Assembly: GCF_040543805.1 (NCBI RefSeq)
Contig: NZ_JBEUMS010000002.1
Location: forward strand, 124,001-188,000
Direction: 5' to 3'
DNA: 64,000 bases
DNA from: Arcicella rosea
GTDB taxonomy: Bacteria; Bacteroidota; Bacteroidia; Cytophagales; Spirosomataceae
Of this stretch, positions 18,161 through 28,003 are shown piece by piece. The number at the start of each line of letters is the position of its first letter. Position 1 is the first letter of the stretch. A program made the position numbers and the translations under genes. Under the pieces are notes generated by a model. It saw only the letters and a list, made by a program, of their open reading frames with translations, searched no databases and had not been told where the DNA came from.

Positions 18161-20968
18161 ATGAACTTAAAAAGTCTTGCTCTTTTCATTTTTTTGCCAT
18201 TGCTGACCAATGCCCAAGCGTATAAACTTTGGTACAAAAAGCCTGCGGAAAAATGGACGGATGCTTTACCAATTGGAAATGGAAGACTTGGCGCAATGGT
18301 TTATGGAGGTGTTGAAAAGGACAGAATTCAGTTCAATGAAGAAACGCTTTGGACGGGCGAACCACGCAATTATAATCATCCTGACGCTGCTAAATACTTA
18401 GGTAAAATTCGACAATTATTACAAGAAGGGAAGCAAAAAGAAGCGGAACAACTGGCGGAAGAAAAATTCATGGGAACCAAAAGTAACGATGGGAAACGTG
18501 AAGAATGGTTAGCAGAAATTCGTCAATTAAAAGGTTTTGTGGGAAATCCAGCCGCAGAAAATTTTGATGATTCAGCTTGGAAAACGATTAAAGTGCCAAC
18601 TTATGAAGGTTGGGAAACTGTAGGTTTTGAAGGTTTAGACGGCGCACTTTGGTTCAGAACAACTTTTGATTTACCTGAAAACTGGAAAGGTAAAAATTTG
18701 ATATTGGATTTAAACCGAGTCCGTGACCAAGATTTTACTTATATCAACGGAAAATTAATTGGAAGTACCAATAATACAGACGTCAGGAAGTATGTAATTC
18801 CTGCGGAAGTATTAATAGTTGGGAAAAATAGCATCGCCATTCAAGTAATAAATTATTTCGACAAAGGCGGAATTGCGGGCTACAAAGACACAACTCGCCA
18901 CATCGGAATTTATCCAGCCAATGAAAATGGCGAACAAAGAATTTCTTTGGTAAAAGATTGGAAATACTTTATTCAAAATGATGAACCGCCAGCCGTTGGG
19001 AAATATCAAGCAGATTATCAGCCTTTTGGAGATTTGTCTCTTGATTTTAAAGGACTTCAAAATTTCACCAATTATAAACGTGAATTGTCGCTTTCGGAAG
19101 CGATTGCTAGAACAAGCTATACTTCAAAAGGCATTCAATTTACCAGAGAATACTTTGCCAGCGAACCAGACCAAGCAATCGTTATTCACCTTTCAGCCAG
19201 TCAGTTAAAAAGTATCAGTTTTGATGCAAGTTTTAGCAGTCCACATAAAAAATATGTTGTTCGTCAGCTTGATAAACATACTTTAAGTTTATCAGTAGCT
19301 GTTAGAAATGGGGTTTTGAAAGGAGAAAGTAATTTATTGATTCAAGCAAAAAACGGAAAGATTTCGACTGAAAATAATAAGATTTCAGTTGAAAATGCCG
19401 ACGAAGTAAGCTTGTATTTAGTCGCTGCTACAAACTTTATTGATTATAAAAACACTTCGGGAAATCCTTTCGCCATTTGTCAGCAAAGACTAGCCAATAT
19501 TCAAAAAAGTAAGCTTGCTTCTTCCCAAAATTCCACCAAAATCAAACAAAAACATTTACAAGAGTATCAACAATATTACAATACTTTTTCGATTGATTTT
19601 GGAAAAGACAAGTACGAAAATCTTCCGACCGACGAAAGAATACAACAATTTCAACATCATTCAGACCCATCATTTGCAGCATTGTATGTGCAGTACGGTC
19701 GCTATTTGTTGATTTCTTCTTCAAGATTAGGCACGCATCCAGCCAATTTACAAGGCATTTGGAATGATTTACTCACGCCGCCTTGGGGAAGTAAATACAC
19801 CACCAACATCAATGCAGAAATGAATTATTGGCCAGCCGAAGTACTCAATCTTTCGCCAATGCATAAATCACTTTTCAAGATGATTGAAGAATTGGCAAAA
19901 AATGGAAAAGAAACTGCCAAAACACATTACGATGCACGTGGCTGGTTGGTACATCACAACACAGATATTTGGCGAGGAACTGCGCCCATCAATGCTTCAA
20001 ATCATGGGATTTGGGTGAGTGGTGGCGGATGGCTGAGTCAGCATCTTTGGGAACATTACTTGTTTACCCAAGATAAAAATTTCTTGAAAAACAACGCTTA
20101 TCCTATCATGAAAGGAGCGGCGGAATTCTTTGTTGATTTTCTGGTAAAAGACCCTAAAACTGGTAGGTTAATCAGTACACCAGCGAATTCTCCTGAAAAT
20201 GGTGGCTTGGTGGCTGGTCCAACGATGGATCATCAGATTATCAGAAATCTGTTTAAAAACTGTATTGAAGCAAGTAAAGTATTACATTTAGACGAGAAAT
20301 TTCGAGATACTTTATTGACAAAATACAAACAGATTGCACCAAATCAAATTGGGAAATATGGTCAATTGCAAGAATGGTTGGAAGACAAAGATGATACTAC
20401 TAACAGACATCGTCATGTTTCACATTTATGGGGCGTGCATCCTGGCAATGATATTACTTGGGAAGAATCTCCCGAAATAATGAAGGCGGCTAGACAATCC
20501 TTAATTTATCGTGGCGACGAAGGAACAGGTTGGAGTTTAGCTTGGAAAATTAATTTTTGGGCAAGATTCAAAGATGGCGACCATGCTATGAAAATGGTAA
20601 AAATGCTTATTCGTCCCGCTAGTGGTACGGGCGGTTCTTATGTCAATTTATTTGATGCACATCCGCCATTTCAGATTGATGGAAATTTTGGTGGCTCGGC
20701 TGGCATTGCCGAAATGCTTTTACAAAGTCATACCAAATACATTGATATTTTTCCTGCTTTACCCACTGATTTACAAGAAGGAACTGTAAAAGGCATTAAA
20801 GCCAGAGGCGGTTTTGAATTAGATTTTACTTGGAAAAATGGAAAGTTGACGAGCCTGAAAATTCTTTCAAAAGCAGGAGAACATTGTTATTTGAGATACG
20901 GAAAGAAGGAAATAGATTTCCAAACGACAAAAGGGAAAGTTTATACATTTAATGGTGAATTGAAATAA
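18161..20968 (+). CDS. GH95 alpha-L-fucosidase-type hydrolase with an inserted jelly-roll domain
   Basis: 935 aa with a signal peptide (about 1-18, ending TNAQ). The N-terminal beta domain opens with the GH95 signature WTDALPIGNGRLGAMVYGG and IQFNEETLWTG. Catalytic positions known for the family can be matched: N549 and N551 (NINAEMNYW), E679 (ANSPENGG) and D840 (FQIDGNFGG). About 150 residues (roughly 107-268, with DGALWFRTTFDLPENWKG and RVRDQDFTYINGKLIG) interrupt the N-terminal domain and look like a GH2-type sugar-binding jelly roll. GH95 enzymes cleave alpha-L-fucose or alpha-L-galactose. The stop overlaps the start of the GH2 gene (TAATG). Confidence 0.9.
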   Translation: MNLKSLALFIFLPLLTNAQAYKLWYKKPAEKWTDALPIGNGRLGAMVYGGVEKDRIQFNEETLWTGEPRNYNHPDAAKYLGKIRQLLQEGKQKEAEQLAEEKFMGTKSNDGKREEWLAEIRQLKGFVGNPAAENFDDSAWKTIKVPTYEGWETVGFEGLDGALWFRTTFDLPENWKGKNLILDLNRVRDQDFTYINGKLIGSTNNTDVRKYVIPAEVLIVGKNSIAIQVINYFDKGGIAGYKDTTRHIGIYPANENGEQRISLVKDWKYFIQNDEPPAVGKYQADYQPFGDLSLDFKGLQNFTNYKRELSLSEAIARTSYTSKGIQFTREYFASEPDQAIVIHLSASQLKSISFDASFSSPHKKYVVRQLDKHTLSLSVAVRNGVLKGESNLLIQAKNGKISTENNKISVENADEVSLYLVAATNFIDYKNTSGNPFAICQQRLANIQKSKLASSQNSTKIKQKHLQEYQQYYNTFSIDFGKDKYENLPTDERIQQFQHHSDPSFAALYVQYGRYLLISSSRLGTHPANLQGIWNDLLTPPWGSKYTTNINAEMNYWPAEVLNLSPMHKSLFKMIEELAKNGKETAKTHYDARGWLVHHNTDIWRGTAPINASNHGIWVSGGGWLSQHLWEHYLFTQDKNFLKNNAYPIMKGAAEFFVDFLVKDPKTGRLISTPANSPENGGLVAGPTMDHQIIRNLFKNCIEASKVLHLDEKFRDTLLTKYKQIAPNQIGKYGQLQEWLEDKDDTTNRHRHVSHLWGVHPGNDITWEESPEIMKAARQSLIYRGDEGTGWSLAWKINFWARFKDGDHAMKMVKMLIRPASGTGGSYVNLFDAHPPFQIDGNFGGSAGIAEMLLQSHTKYIDIFPALPTDLQEGTVKGIKARGGFELDFTWKNGKLTSLKILSKAGEHCYLRYGKKEIDFQTTKGKVYTFNGELK

Positions 20969-23900
20969 TGAAAAGATGCTTTTATAGTTTATTTTGTTTG
21001 GCTTTTTTGTTGTTGAATTCAACGCAGTTTAAAGCTCAATCACTTCTTCGGAAAGATATTTCATTAGATAATAATTGGTTTACTACTGCTAAAGATTCGC
21101 TTGATAATTTTCCAGGTTTTGAAATAAGTACCTTTTCTGTCAAAAATTGGAAAAAAGTAAATGTGCCACACAATTGGGATCAGTACGAAGGTTATCGCCG
21201 AATGCTTCATGGGAACAAACATGGCTATGCGTGGTATCGTAAAACGTTTAAAGTACAAGAACTCAAAAATGGAAAACGTTTTTTTCTGTATTTTGAAGGC
21301 GTAAGTTCTTATGCAACTGTTTGGCTGAATGGTAAAAAAGTGGGTACTCATGCAGGTGGAAGAACTACTTTTACTTTGGATGTGAAGGACGTTATTTTAA
21401 GTCAGAATCAAGAAAATACTTTGGCTGTTCGTGCCGACCATCCTGCAAATATTCAAGATTTACCTTGGGTTTGTGGTGGCTGTTCTCCCGAACGTGGTTT
21501 TTCGGAAGGTTCGCAACCGATGGGTATTTTTCGTCCTGTGCATTTAGTCATTACGAATGAAGTACGTATTCAACCTTTCGGAATTCATATCTGGAATGAT
21601 TCCACTGCTTCTGAAAAATCTGCTTTATTGCATCTTTCTGCAGAAATTAAAAACTACAGCAATAAGCTTAAATCACTGATAATTCTCAATGAATTATTCG
21701 ATAAAAATGGACAGAAAGTAAGTGAAATAAGTTCAAAAATTACCCTTGCTTCCAATACCGTTGCTAATATCAATCAACAATTTTCTGAAATTAAAAATCC
21801 AATACTTTGGTCGATTGAAAATCCGTATTTGTATCAAGTACGCACTAAAATCATTGAAAATGGTAATTTGATTGATGAAATAAAAACAGATTATGGCATT
21901 CGTACCATCAGTTGGCCAATTGGTAAAAAAGGCGCCAAACAGTTTTTATTGAATGGAAAGCCTGTTTTTATCAATGGCATTGCAGAATACGAGCATCTGA
22001 TTGGCAATAGCCATGCTTTCAGCAAAGAGCAAATTCATGCTAGAGTACAACAAATTAAAGCGGCTGGCTTCAACGCCTTTCGGGATGCGCATCAACCTCA
22101 TAATTTACGTTATCATCAATATTGGGATGAATCGGGAATTTTGTGGTGGCCACAAATGGCGGCACATGTTTGGTACGATACGCCTGCTTTCAGAGAAAAT
22201 TTTAAAACACTTTTAAAAGATTGGATTAAGGAACGTAGAAATAGTCCTTCGATTGTGCTTTGGGGTTTAGAAAACGAAAGTACTTTGCCCGAAGATTTTG
22301 CTAAAGAATGTACAGCATTGATTCGTCAGTTAGACCCAACGGCTTCTTCTCAGAGAAAAATAACGACTTGCAACGGAGGAAAAGGGACAGATTGGGATGT
22401 TCCGCAAAACTGGACAGGTACTTATGGAGGCGACCCAAATTTATATGGAGAAGACGTTGAAAGACAAGTATTAATTGGTGAATATGGCGCTTGGAGAACC
22501 ATAGATTTACATAAAAATCAAGGTTTCAGCGAAGACAAAATGACTAATTTGATGGAATTGAAAGTACGTTTGGCGGAAGCTGCGAAAGAGAAAACGACGG
22601 GACATTTCTTTTGGTTATTCAATTCGCATGATAATCCGGGAAGAGTACAAGGAGGAGAAGGTTTGCGAGAAATCGACCGTGTTGGTCCTGTGAATTACAA
22701 AGGATTATTAACACCTTGGGAAGAACCACTAGACGTTTTTTATATGTTTCGGGCAAATTATGCTTCAAAGGAAAAAGAGCCAATGGTGTATATTTCCTCA
22801 CATACTTGGGCAGATCGATGGACTAAAACGGGCAAAAAAGATAGTATCGTTGTTTATTCTAATGCCGATGAAGTAGAATTATTTAACGACGTCAATCATG
22901 TTTCTTTAGGGAAAATAAAACGAAATGGCATTGGCACACATTTTCAATGGGATGGCGTGGATATTCAATATAATGTTTTGTATGCGGTGGCTTATGTAAA
23001 TGGAAAAGCTGTTGCAAAAGACTATATTGTACTCAATCATCTCCCGAAAGCGCCACATTTTCAGAGTCTTTATTCGGCTAAATCAGAAGTAGTAAGTGCC
23101 AAAAAAGATTACCAATATTTGTACAGAGTAAATTGTGGTGGGAATCAGTACATCGACCATGAAGGAAATACGTGGTTAGCCGACCAACATAAAACCGAAA
23201 AAAATACTTGGGGTTCAAGTTCTTGGGCAGATGATTTTAAAGGAATGCCAAGTTTTTTTGCTAGTCAAAGAAAAACGAATGACCCAATTTCTGGTACGAA
23301 AGATTGGCAATTATTTCAAACATTTCGTTACGGACGTGAAAAATTGAAGTATCATTTCAATGTTCCAGACGGAGAATATTTAGTAGAATTGTATTTTACA
23401 GAACCTTGGCTTGGTACAGGTGGTGGCATAGATTGTTCAGCTTGGCGTTTATTTGATGTGGCCGTGAATGAGCAAACGGTCTTGAAAAATGTAGATATTT
23501 GGAAAGAAACAGGACACGATGGCGCATTGAAGAAAACAGTGAAAGTAAAAATAAAAGGCGGTCAATTGGTGATTTCTTTTCCGAATGTTAAGGCTGGGCA
23601 AGCACTTATTTCAGCCATTGCCATTGCGAGTTTGGATAAAAAATTAAGTGAGGTTGCCCAAAAATCATGCTTAATTCATGTAAAAGAAGCAAATACTGAT
23701 ACAAAAATGCAATATTGGTTGGACACAGGTGATAAAGTATATTCAGACAATAATGCCCAATTTGTATCCTTGCCTTCAAATTTGTACAGTGCAACATCCC
23801 TACAGTTTGCCCAAAATCAGAACACAGAAAAGCTTACATTTACAGCTATAGAAAATATTGATGTTTTTGTGGCGATACCAATATCAGTCATTCAAAAACC

Positions 23901-24486
23901 AGATTGGCTTGCTAGTTTTGAAGAAACGGGTTCTTTTATCGAAAGTACTTATCAAAACAATACAGCTTATAAAGTGTTAAGAAAACGCTTATCGGTAGGA
24001 GAGGAGCTAACGCTGGGTAAAAATCCTGAAAATTCAGCACATTACTTGTTGATGATAAACCAAAGCAGTACCATTGAACCCGCTTATGATTTAAAAACGG
24101 TAAAAAGTTATAAAGCCATAGAAGGTAAATTGATAGGAGGAGCAGTGAAAGAAATTTTGATGGAAAAAGAAAGAGTTTCATTCAAAAAACCATCTGGCGA
24201 TGCTTTAGAATGGACAATTTCAGTGGGGGTTGCAGATACTTATTCGCTAACGATAAAGTATCATAATCCTCTTGAAAAAGTTTTGCAGGCAAGATTAGCG
24301 ATTGTTGCTACGAATGGCACAGTGATAAAAAAAGGAGATTTAATTTCTTTTCCACCTTCAAAAAAAGGAAAATGGAGTTATTACAGCACAAGTACTGGAA
24401 CAATGATTAATGCAGGAACGTATCAAATAAAATTGATAGCTGAAGATGCTGAAAATCTAAGCCTTGATGCTATTGATGTGCAATAA
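20968..24486 (+). CDS. GH2 family glycoside hydrolase with DUF4982 and malectin domains
   Basis: 1172 aa with a signal peptide (about 1-23). Order of parts: GH2 sugar-binding domain (about 40-220), immunoglobulin-like domain (220-320), TIM barrel (320-620), a DUF4982-type beta domain (about 625-700), a malectin carbohydrate-binding domain (about 719-890, starting YRVNCGGNQYIDHEG) and a C-terminal region I do not recognise. The acid/base Glu is E437 in WGLENEST and the nucleophile Glu is E505 in LIGEYGAW. The family contains beta-galactosidases, beta-glucuronidases and others; the specificity is open. It starts inside the stop of the GH95 gene, so the two products are made together. Confidence 0.9.
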   Translation: MKRCFYSLFCLAFLLLNSTQFKAQSLLRKDISLDNNWFTTAKDSLDNFPGFEISTFSVKNWKKVNVPHNWDQYEGYRRMLHGNKHGYAWYRKTFKVQELKNGKRFFLYFEGVSSYATVWLNGKKVGTHAGGRTTFTLDVKDVILSQNQENTLAVRADHPANIQDLPWVCGGCSPERGFSEGSQPMGIFRPVHLVITNEVRIQPFGIHIWNDSTASEKSALLHLSAEIKNYSNKLKSLIILNELFDKNGQKVSEISSKITLASNTVANINQQFSEIKNPILWSIENPYLYQVRTKIIENGNLIDEIKTDYGIRTISWPIGKKGAKQFLLNGKPVFINGIAEYEHLIGNSHAFSKEQIHARVQQIKAAGFNAFRDAHQPHNLRYHQYWDESGILWWPQMAAHVWYDTPAFRENFKTLLKDWIKERRNSPSIVLWGLENESTLPEDFAKECTALIRQLDPTASSQRKITTCNGGKGTDWDVPQNWTGTYGGDPNLYGEDVERQVLIGEYGAWRTIDLHKNQGFSEDKMTNLMELKVRLAEAAKEKTTGHFFWLFNSHDNPGRVQGGEGLREIDRVGPVNYKGLLTPWEEPLDVFYMFRANYASKEKEPMVYISSHTWADRWTKTGKKDSIVVYSNADEVELFNDVNHVSLGKIKRNGIGTHFQWDGVDIQYNVLYAVAYVNGKAVAKDYIVLNHLPKAPHFQSLYSAKSEVVSAKKDYQYLYRVNCGGNQYIDHEGNTWLADQHKTEKNTWGSSSWADDFKGMPSFFASQRKTNDPISGTKDWQLFQTFRYGREKLKYHFNVPDGEYLVELYFTEPWLGTGGGIDCSAWRLFDVAVNEQTVLKNVDIWKETGHDGALKKTVKVKIKGGQLVISFPNVKAGQALISAIAIASLDKKLSEVAQKSCLIHVKEANTDTKMQYWLDTGDKVYSDNNAQFVSLPSNLYSATSLQFAQNQNTEKLTFTAIENIDVFVAIPISVIQKPDWLASFEETGSFIESTYQNNTAYKVLRKRLSVGEELTLGKNPENSAHYLLMINQSSTIEPAYDLKTVKSYKAIEGKLIGGAVKEILMEKERVSFKKPSGDALEWTISVGVADTYSLTIKYHNPLEKVLQARLAIVATNGTVIKKGDLISFPPSKKGKWSYYSTSTGTMINAGTYQIKLIAEDAENLSLDAIDVQ

Positions 24487-24586
24487 ATTGCTGATTTGTC
24501 TAGAAAGTCAGCAAAAATTTTCAGAAGAAGATAATATCGTATAATACAAAAGAAAAATCCTATAAATAACCAGAGAAATACTACTG

Positions 24587-24594
24587 TATATTTG
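24587..24594 (+). promoter_or_regulatory. Possible -7 element for the second symporter gene
   Basis: TATATTTG matches the Bacteroidota TAnnTTTG box, 60 bp before the start codon, in a 167-bp gap without ORFs. No well-spaced TTG is seen upstream. Confidence 0.35.
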
Positions 24595-24653
24595 TACTGT
24601 TGAATATAGAACAAAATACAGTTTTATAATCATAGAATCCCGATTTAGCATAC

Positions 24654-26204
24654 ATGAAAAACCTTCCATTTTTTGATTTATCCATCATTATTATTTATTT
24701 AATTGGGATGGTTTTGGTAGGGTTTTATTTTTCGAGAAAGAATAAAAACGCTGAGCAATTTACAACGGCCTCTGGTAAAATTCCGGGTTGGGCAATCGGA
24801 GCATCTATCTATGCTACTTTTTTGAGTAGTAACACTTTTTTAGGTGTGCCGGGCAAAGCATTCGGGAGTAATTGGAATGCTTTTGTATTCAGTTTATCGA
24901 TGCCTTTGGCGGCTTGGGTTGCGTCGAAGTATTTTGTGCCTTTTTATCGAAATACGGGAGAAGTATCCGCTTATACGCACCTCGAACATCGTTTTGGTGC
25001 TTGGGCTAGAACTTACGCTGTAGTTTGTTTTTTATTGACACAATTGGCTAGAATGGGTTCCATTTTTTTTGGAATTGCCCTTAGTTTACAGGCACTTACA
25101 GGTTATTCGATGGAATTAATCATGTTGGTGATGGGTGTTTGTATCATTATTTACACTGTTTTAGGTGGAATTGAGGCAGTTATCTGGACAGAAGTAGTTC
25201 AGGCAGTGATAAAAACCTTTGGCGCTATTTTGATTTTGTATCTGATTATCAGTGAGATGCAAGGTGGAGTTGGTAAAATTATTGATATTGGTGTAGCAAA
25301 TAATAAGTTTAGTTTAGGCAGTTTTTCGCCTGATTTTGTGGATTCATCGTTCTGGGTAGTTTTGTTATATGGTTTTTTTATTAACCTCAATAATTTTGGG
25401 ATGGATCAAAACTATATCCAACGTTATCATACCACATCATCGGTAAAAGAAGCGTCAAAATCACTATGGCTTTGTGTGTGGTTATATGTGCCAGCGTCTT
25501 TAATTTTCTTTGTAATAGGCGCATGTTTATTTGCCTATTATCAGGTAAATCCAGAACTGATTGAAGCAGTAAAACATCAGGTTGCACTTGAGCGATTACC
25601 CAACGCATCGCCAACAGAAATTCAGGCAATGATGGCAACTTTACAACCAGCAGATTATGGAGATAAAGTAATGCCACATTTTATGGTAACGAAAATCCCA
25701 GCGGGATTAATGGGCTTAATTATTTCCGCAATTTTATCAGCGGCGATGAGTACCATTAGTTCAGGAATGAATTCATCGGCGACTGTTTTTTCTGTAGATA
25801 TTTATCAACGATACATCAGTAAAGACAATAGTGAAAAGAAACAAATGAATTTACTCCATATCGCTACGGTTGTCTTTGGTTTGTTGGGAATGGGAACGGG
25901 AATTGCGATGATTGGTGTAAAAAGTATTTTGGATGTTTGGTGGCAATTATCAGGAATTTTTGCGGCTGGAATGTTAGGTTTATTTTTATTAGGAATCATA
26001 AGTCGCCAAAGTAAAAATCACGAAGCATTGATTGCTACGATAATTGGAATTTTAGTAATTATCTGGATGACTTTCTCTCCGAGTATTCCAGAAGAGTATG
26101 CTTTTTTGAGAAATACACTGCATAAAAACATGATTATTGTAATAGGAACACTTAGCATTTTTCTGACGGGAATCCTGATTACAAAGTTTAAAAAACGAGC
26201 ATAA
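24654..26204 (+). CDS. Sodium:solute symporter (SSS family), second copy
   Basis: 516 aa integral membrane protein with about 13 hydrophobic segments. The start FFDLSIIIIYLIGMVLVGFY and the SGKIPGWAIGASIYATFLSS segment are typical of SSS transporters for sugars and sialic acids. It differs clearly from the symporter at 9.6 kb, so the two are probably not a recent duplication and may move different products. It has its own upstream gap with a possible promoter and precedes the aldolase gene by 159 bp. A monosaccharide or sugar acid is the likely substrate. Confidence 0.9.
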   Translation: MKNLPFFDLSIIIIYLIGMVLVGFYFSRKNKNAEQFTTASGKIPGWAIGASIYATFLSSNTFLGVPGKAFGSNWNAFVFSLSMPLAAWVASKYFVPFYRNTGEVSAYTHLEHRFGAWARTYAVVCFLLTQLARMGSIFFGIALSLQALTGYSMELIMLVMGVCIIIYTVLGGIEAVIWTEVVQAVIKTFGAILILYLIISEMQGGVGKIIDIGVANNKFSLGSFSPDFVDSSFWVVLLYGFFINLNNFGMDQNYIQRYHTTSSVKEASKSLWLCVWLYVPASLIFFVIGACLFAYYQVNPELIEAVKHQVALERLPNASPTEIQAMMATLQPADYGDKVMPHFMVTKIPAGLMGLIISAILSAAMSTISSGMNSSATVFSVDIYQRYISKDNSEKKQMNLLHIATVVFGLLGMGTGIAMIGVKSILDVWWQLSGIFAAGMLGLFLLGIISRQSKNHEALIATIIGILVIIWMTFSPSIPEEYAFLRNTLHKNMIIVIGTLSIFLTGILITKFKKRA

Positions 26205-26239
26205 TAAAGAAATAACAATATTTAATCATTAAAATTTTT

Positions 26240-26263
26240 GGTGTAAACGTTAGTGTTTTCACC
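26240..26263. promoter_or_regulatory. Imperfect inverted repeat before the aldolase gene
   Basis: GGTGTAAAC and GTTTTCACC face each other around a 6-base centre, with 7 of 9 positions paired. The site lies about 100 bp before the DapA-like start. A related GGTGTAAAA is at 27865-27873 in front of the Fur-type gene, and GTTTTACACC is at 28001-28010. It may be an operator or chance. Confidence 0.3.
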
Positions 26264-26363
26264 CTGAATCTTCTGTGCCCTTTTGGATTCGAATGAACAG
26301 ATTATTCCTGTTTATTTTCATTTGAATTTATTAGCGGTAACAGTTTATCTAATTTAAATTACG

Positions 26364-27302
26364 ATGGAAAAATCGAAAAAAGGTTTTATCCCAGTCATGC
26401 TTACGCCTTTTAATGACAACGGATACATTGATTTTGACGCTTTAACAAAACTCACAGAAATCTATTTAGAAGCTGGAGCAAGCGGTTTATTTGCCAATTG
26501 CTTGTCGAGTGAAATGTTTGAGCTTTCAGATCAAGAAAGAATAGCATCAATACAGCACGTTATTAAAGTTGTAAACGGAGCTGTGCCTGTTGTAGCAACT
26601 GGAACTTTTGGCGGAGCAATTGAAAAACAAGCAGACTTTGTAAAAAGAGTAAACGATACTGGAACAGAAGCTGTAATCCTGATAACCAGTTTGTTAGCGG
26701 ATGAAAATGAAGCGGATGAAGTATTTGATGAAAGAGTTTTTGCATTATTAGATAAAACAGAAAAAATTCCAGTGGGCTTTTATGAATGCCCAGTTCCTTA
26801 TAAAAAAGTGCTTACGCCAACACAGTTAAAAGGTTTTGTAGAAACCGGAAGAGTAATTTATCACAAAGATACTTGTTTGGATATTGAACAAGTAAAAGAG
26901 AAAATAAAGCTGACTGAAGGATATAAATTTGGCTTGTATGATGCTTATATGGCCCATGCGGTGGATTCTCTGAAAGCGGGTTCGGCTGGACTTTCTTGTA
27001 TTCAAGGAAATTATTTTCCAGAATTGATTGTATGGCTTTGCAATAATTATGAGGATGAATCTCAACAAAGTGAAGTTGCTAGAGTGCAACAATTTTTGAT
27101 TGATAACATGGATGTGATGCACAACGTATATCCTATAGTTTCAAAATACTTCTTGCAAAAAAGAGGTTTAGATATTTCGACCTTTACTCGTAGGAAAGTA
27201 GGGAATTTCACTGCTTCTATCACCAAAGAAATCGAAACGCTTTATAATAATTACGGACTTTTGCAGGACGAATTAGATTTGAAAATGGCATTGAATTATT
27301 AA
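26364..27302 (+). CDS. DapA/NanA-family class I aldolase or dehydratase
   Basis: 312 aa cytoplasmic TIM barrel of the dihydrodipicolinate synthase superfamily. The Schiff-base Lys is K168 (IYHKDTC) and the catalytic Tyr is Y140 (GFYECP). The opening KGFIPVMLTPFNDNGYIDFD is typical of the family. In a sugar locus such members usually cleave or dehydrate 2-keto-3-deoxy sugar acids, so this one could finish an oxidative route that begins with the Gfo/Idh enzyme. A lysine-biosynthesis role is unlikely because no lysine genes are near. It converges with the Fur-type gene with only 22 bp between stops and no clear terminator. Confidence 0.85.
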   Translation: MEKSKKGFIPVMLTPFNDNGYIDFDALTKLTEIYLEAGASGLFANCLSSEMFELSDQERIASIQHVIKVVNGAVPVVATGTFGGAIEKQADFVKRVNDTGTEAVILITSLLADENEADEVFDERVFALLDKTEKIPVGFYECPVPYKKVLTPTQLKGFVETGRVIYHKDTCLDIEQVKEKIKLTEGYKFGLYDAYMAHAVDSLKAGSAGLSCIQGNYFPELIVWLCNNYEDESQQSEVARVQQFLIDNMDVMHNVYPIVSKYFLQKRGLDISTFTRRKVGNFTASITKEIETLYNNYGLLQDELDLKMALNY

Positions 27303-27324
27303 AACTGCATAATTTAGGTCAAAA

Positions 27325-27816
27325 TTACTTTTCTGTATTTTGTTCTTTGATATTCATCTTCATTCTTTCACTACAGTCAATTTGTTTGCATTTGCTGTAA
27401 AAAGTGAGAGAATGATGAAGAATTTCACAATTAAAAAACTCGCCTACCATATTTTGTATATTCTGAATTCTAGGATCACAAAATTCAGTAACTTTCTGGC
27501 AATCAACACATACTACATGGTCGTGTTGGCGTCTTCCATAAGCTTTCTCATATCTTGATGATATTTTATTTCCAAACTGATGTTTAATAATCAACTCTGC
27601 TTCAACAAGCAGTTCTAAAGTATTATAAACTGTTGCTCGGCTAACATGATAATTCAGATGTTTTAAAGCCAAATACAATTCATCTGCTTCAAAATGGTCA
27701 TTTCTTTCATAAATATGCTCTAGGATTGTTAATCGCTCGTGAGTTTTGCGGTATCCTTTTGTATCAAGAAATTCCTGAAAGGTTTTTTTAACTGTATTGA
27801 TGTTTGATAATGCCAT
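27325..27816 (-). CDS. Fur/PerR-family metal-dependent regulator
   Basis: 163 aa. The winged-helix part includes the recognition helix SRATVYNTLELL (59-70). The metal sites are visible: H98 and H100 in the QHDH segment, the CVDC pair C103/C106, and C143/C148 (CKQIDC), which together form the structural zinc site of Fur-family proteins. The family controls iron, zinc or peroxide responses; which one is not decided by sequence alone. A 7-1-7 palindrome about 115 bp upstream of the start suggests autoregulation. The gene faces the aldolase and stands alone. Confidence 0.92.
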   Translation of the reverse strand: MALSNINTVKKTFQEFLDTKGYRKTHERLTILEHIYERNDHFEADELYLALKHLNYHVSRATVYNTLELLVEAELIIKHQFGNKISSRYEKAYGRRQHDHVVCVDCQKVTEFCDPRIQNIQNMVGEFFNCEILHHSLTFYSKCKQIDCSERMKMNIKEQNTEK

Positions 27817-27930
27817 GCACTATTGATGATATAATTGATAGATTGTTTTCCTATAATTTTGAACGGTGTAAAATATACTTACCAAAGAATTACCTATTTA
27901 TCGTATCTAGGTTAAAACCATTGTGTGAAA

Positions 27931-27945
27931 TTAGACTAAATCTAA
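27931..27945. promoter_or_regulatory. Putative Fur/PerR box
   Basis: TTAGACTAAATCTAA is a 7-1-7 inverted repeat with 6 of 7 paired positions, resembling PerR/Fur boxes. It lies upstream of the Fur-family gene, about 115 bp before its start codon, where an autoregulatory operator would be expected. Confidence 0.55.
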
Positions 27946-28003
27946 ATAAAAAACAATAAGTCTGCTTAGAAATTATTTTTCCTAATCACTTATCAAAAGT
28001 GTT

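Noticed and set aside
2514..27302. Sialic acid catabolic locus (sialidase-like gene, SSS carrier, NanA-like aldolase)
   Set aside because: No NanK, NanE or N-acetylglucosamine genes are present, and the rest of the locus handles rhamnose and fucose. The BNR and DapA-type genes have wide substrate ranges.
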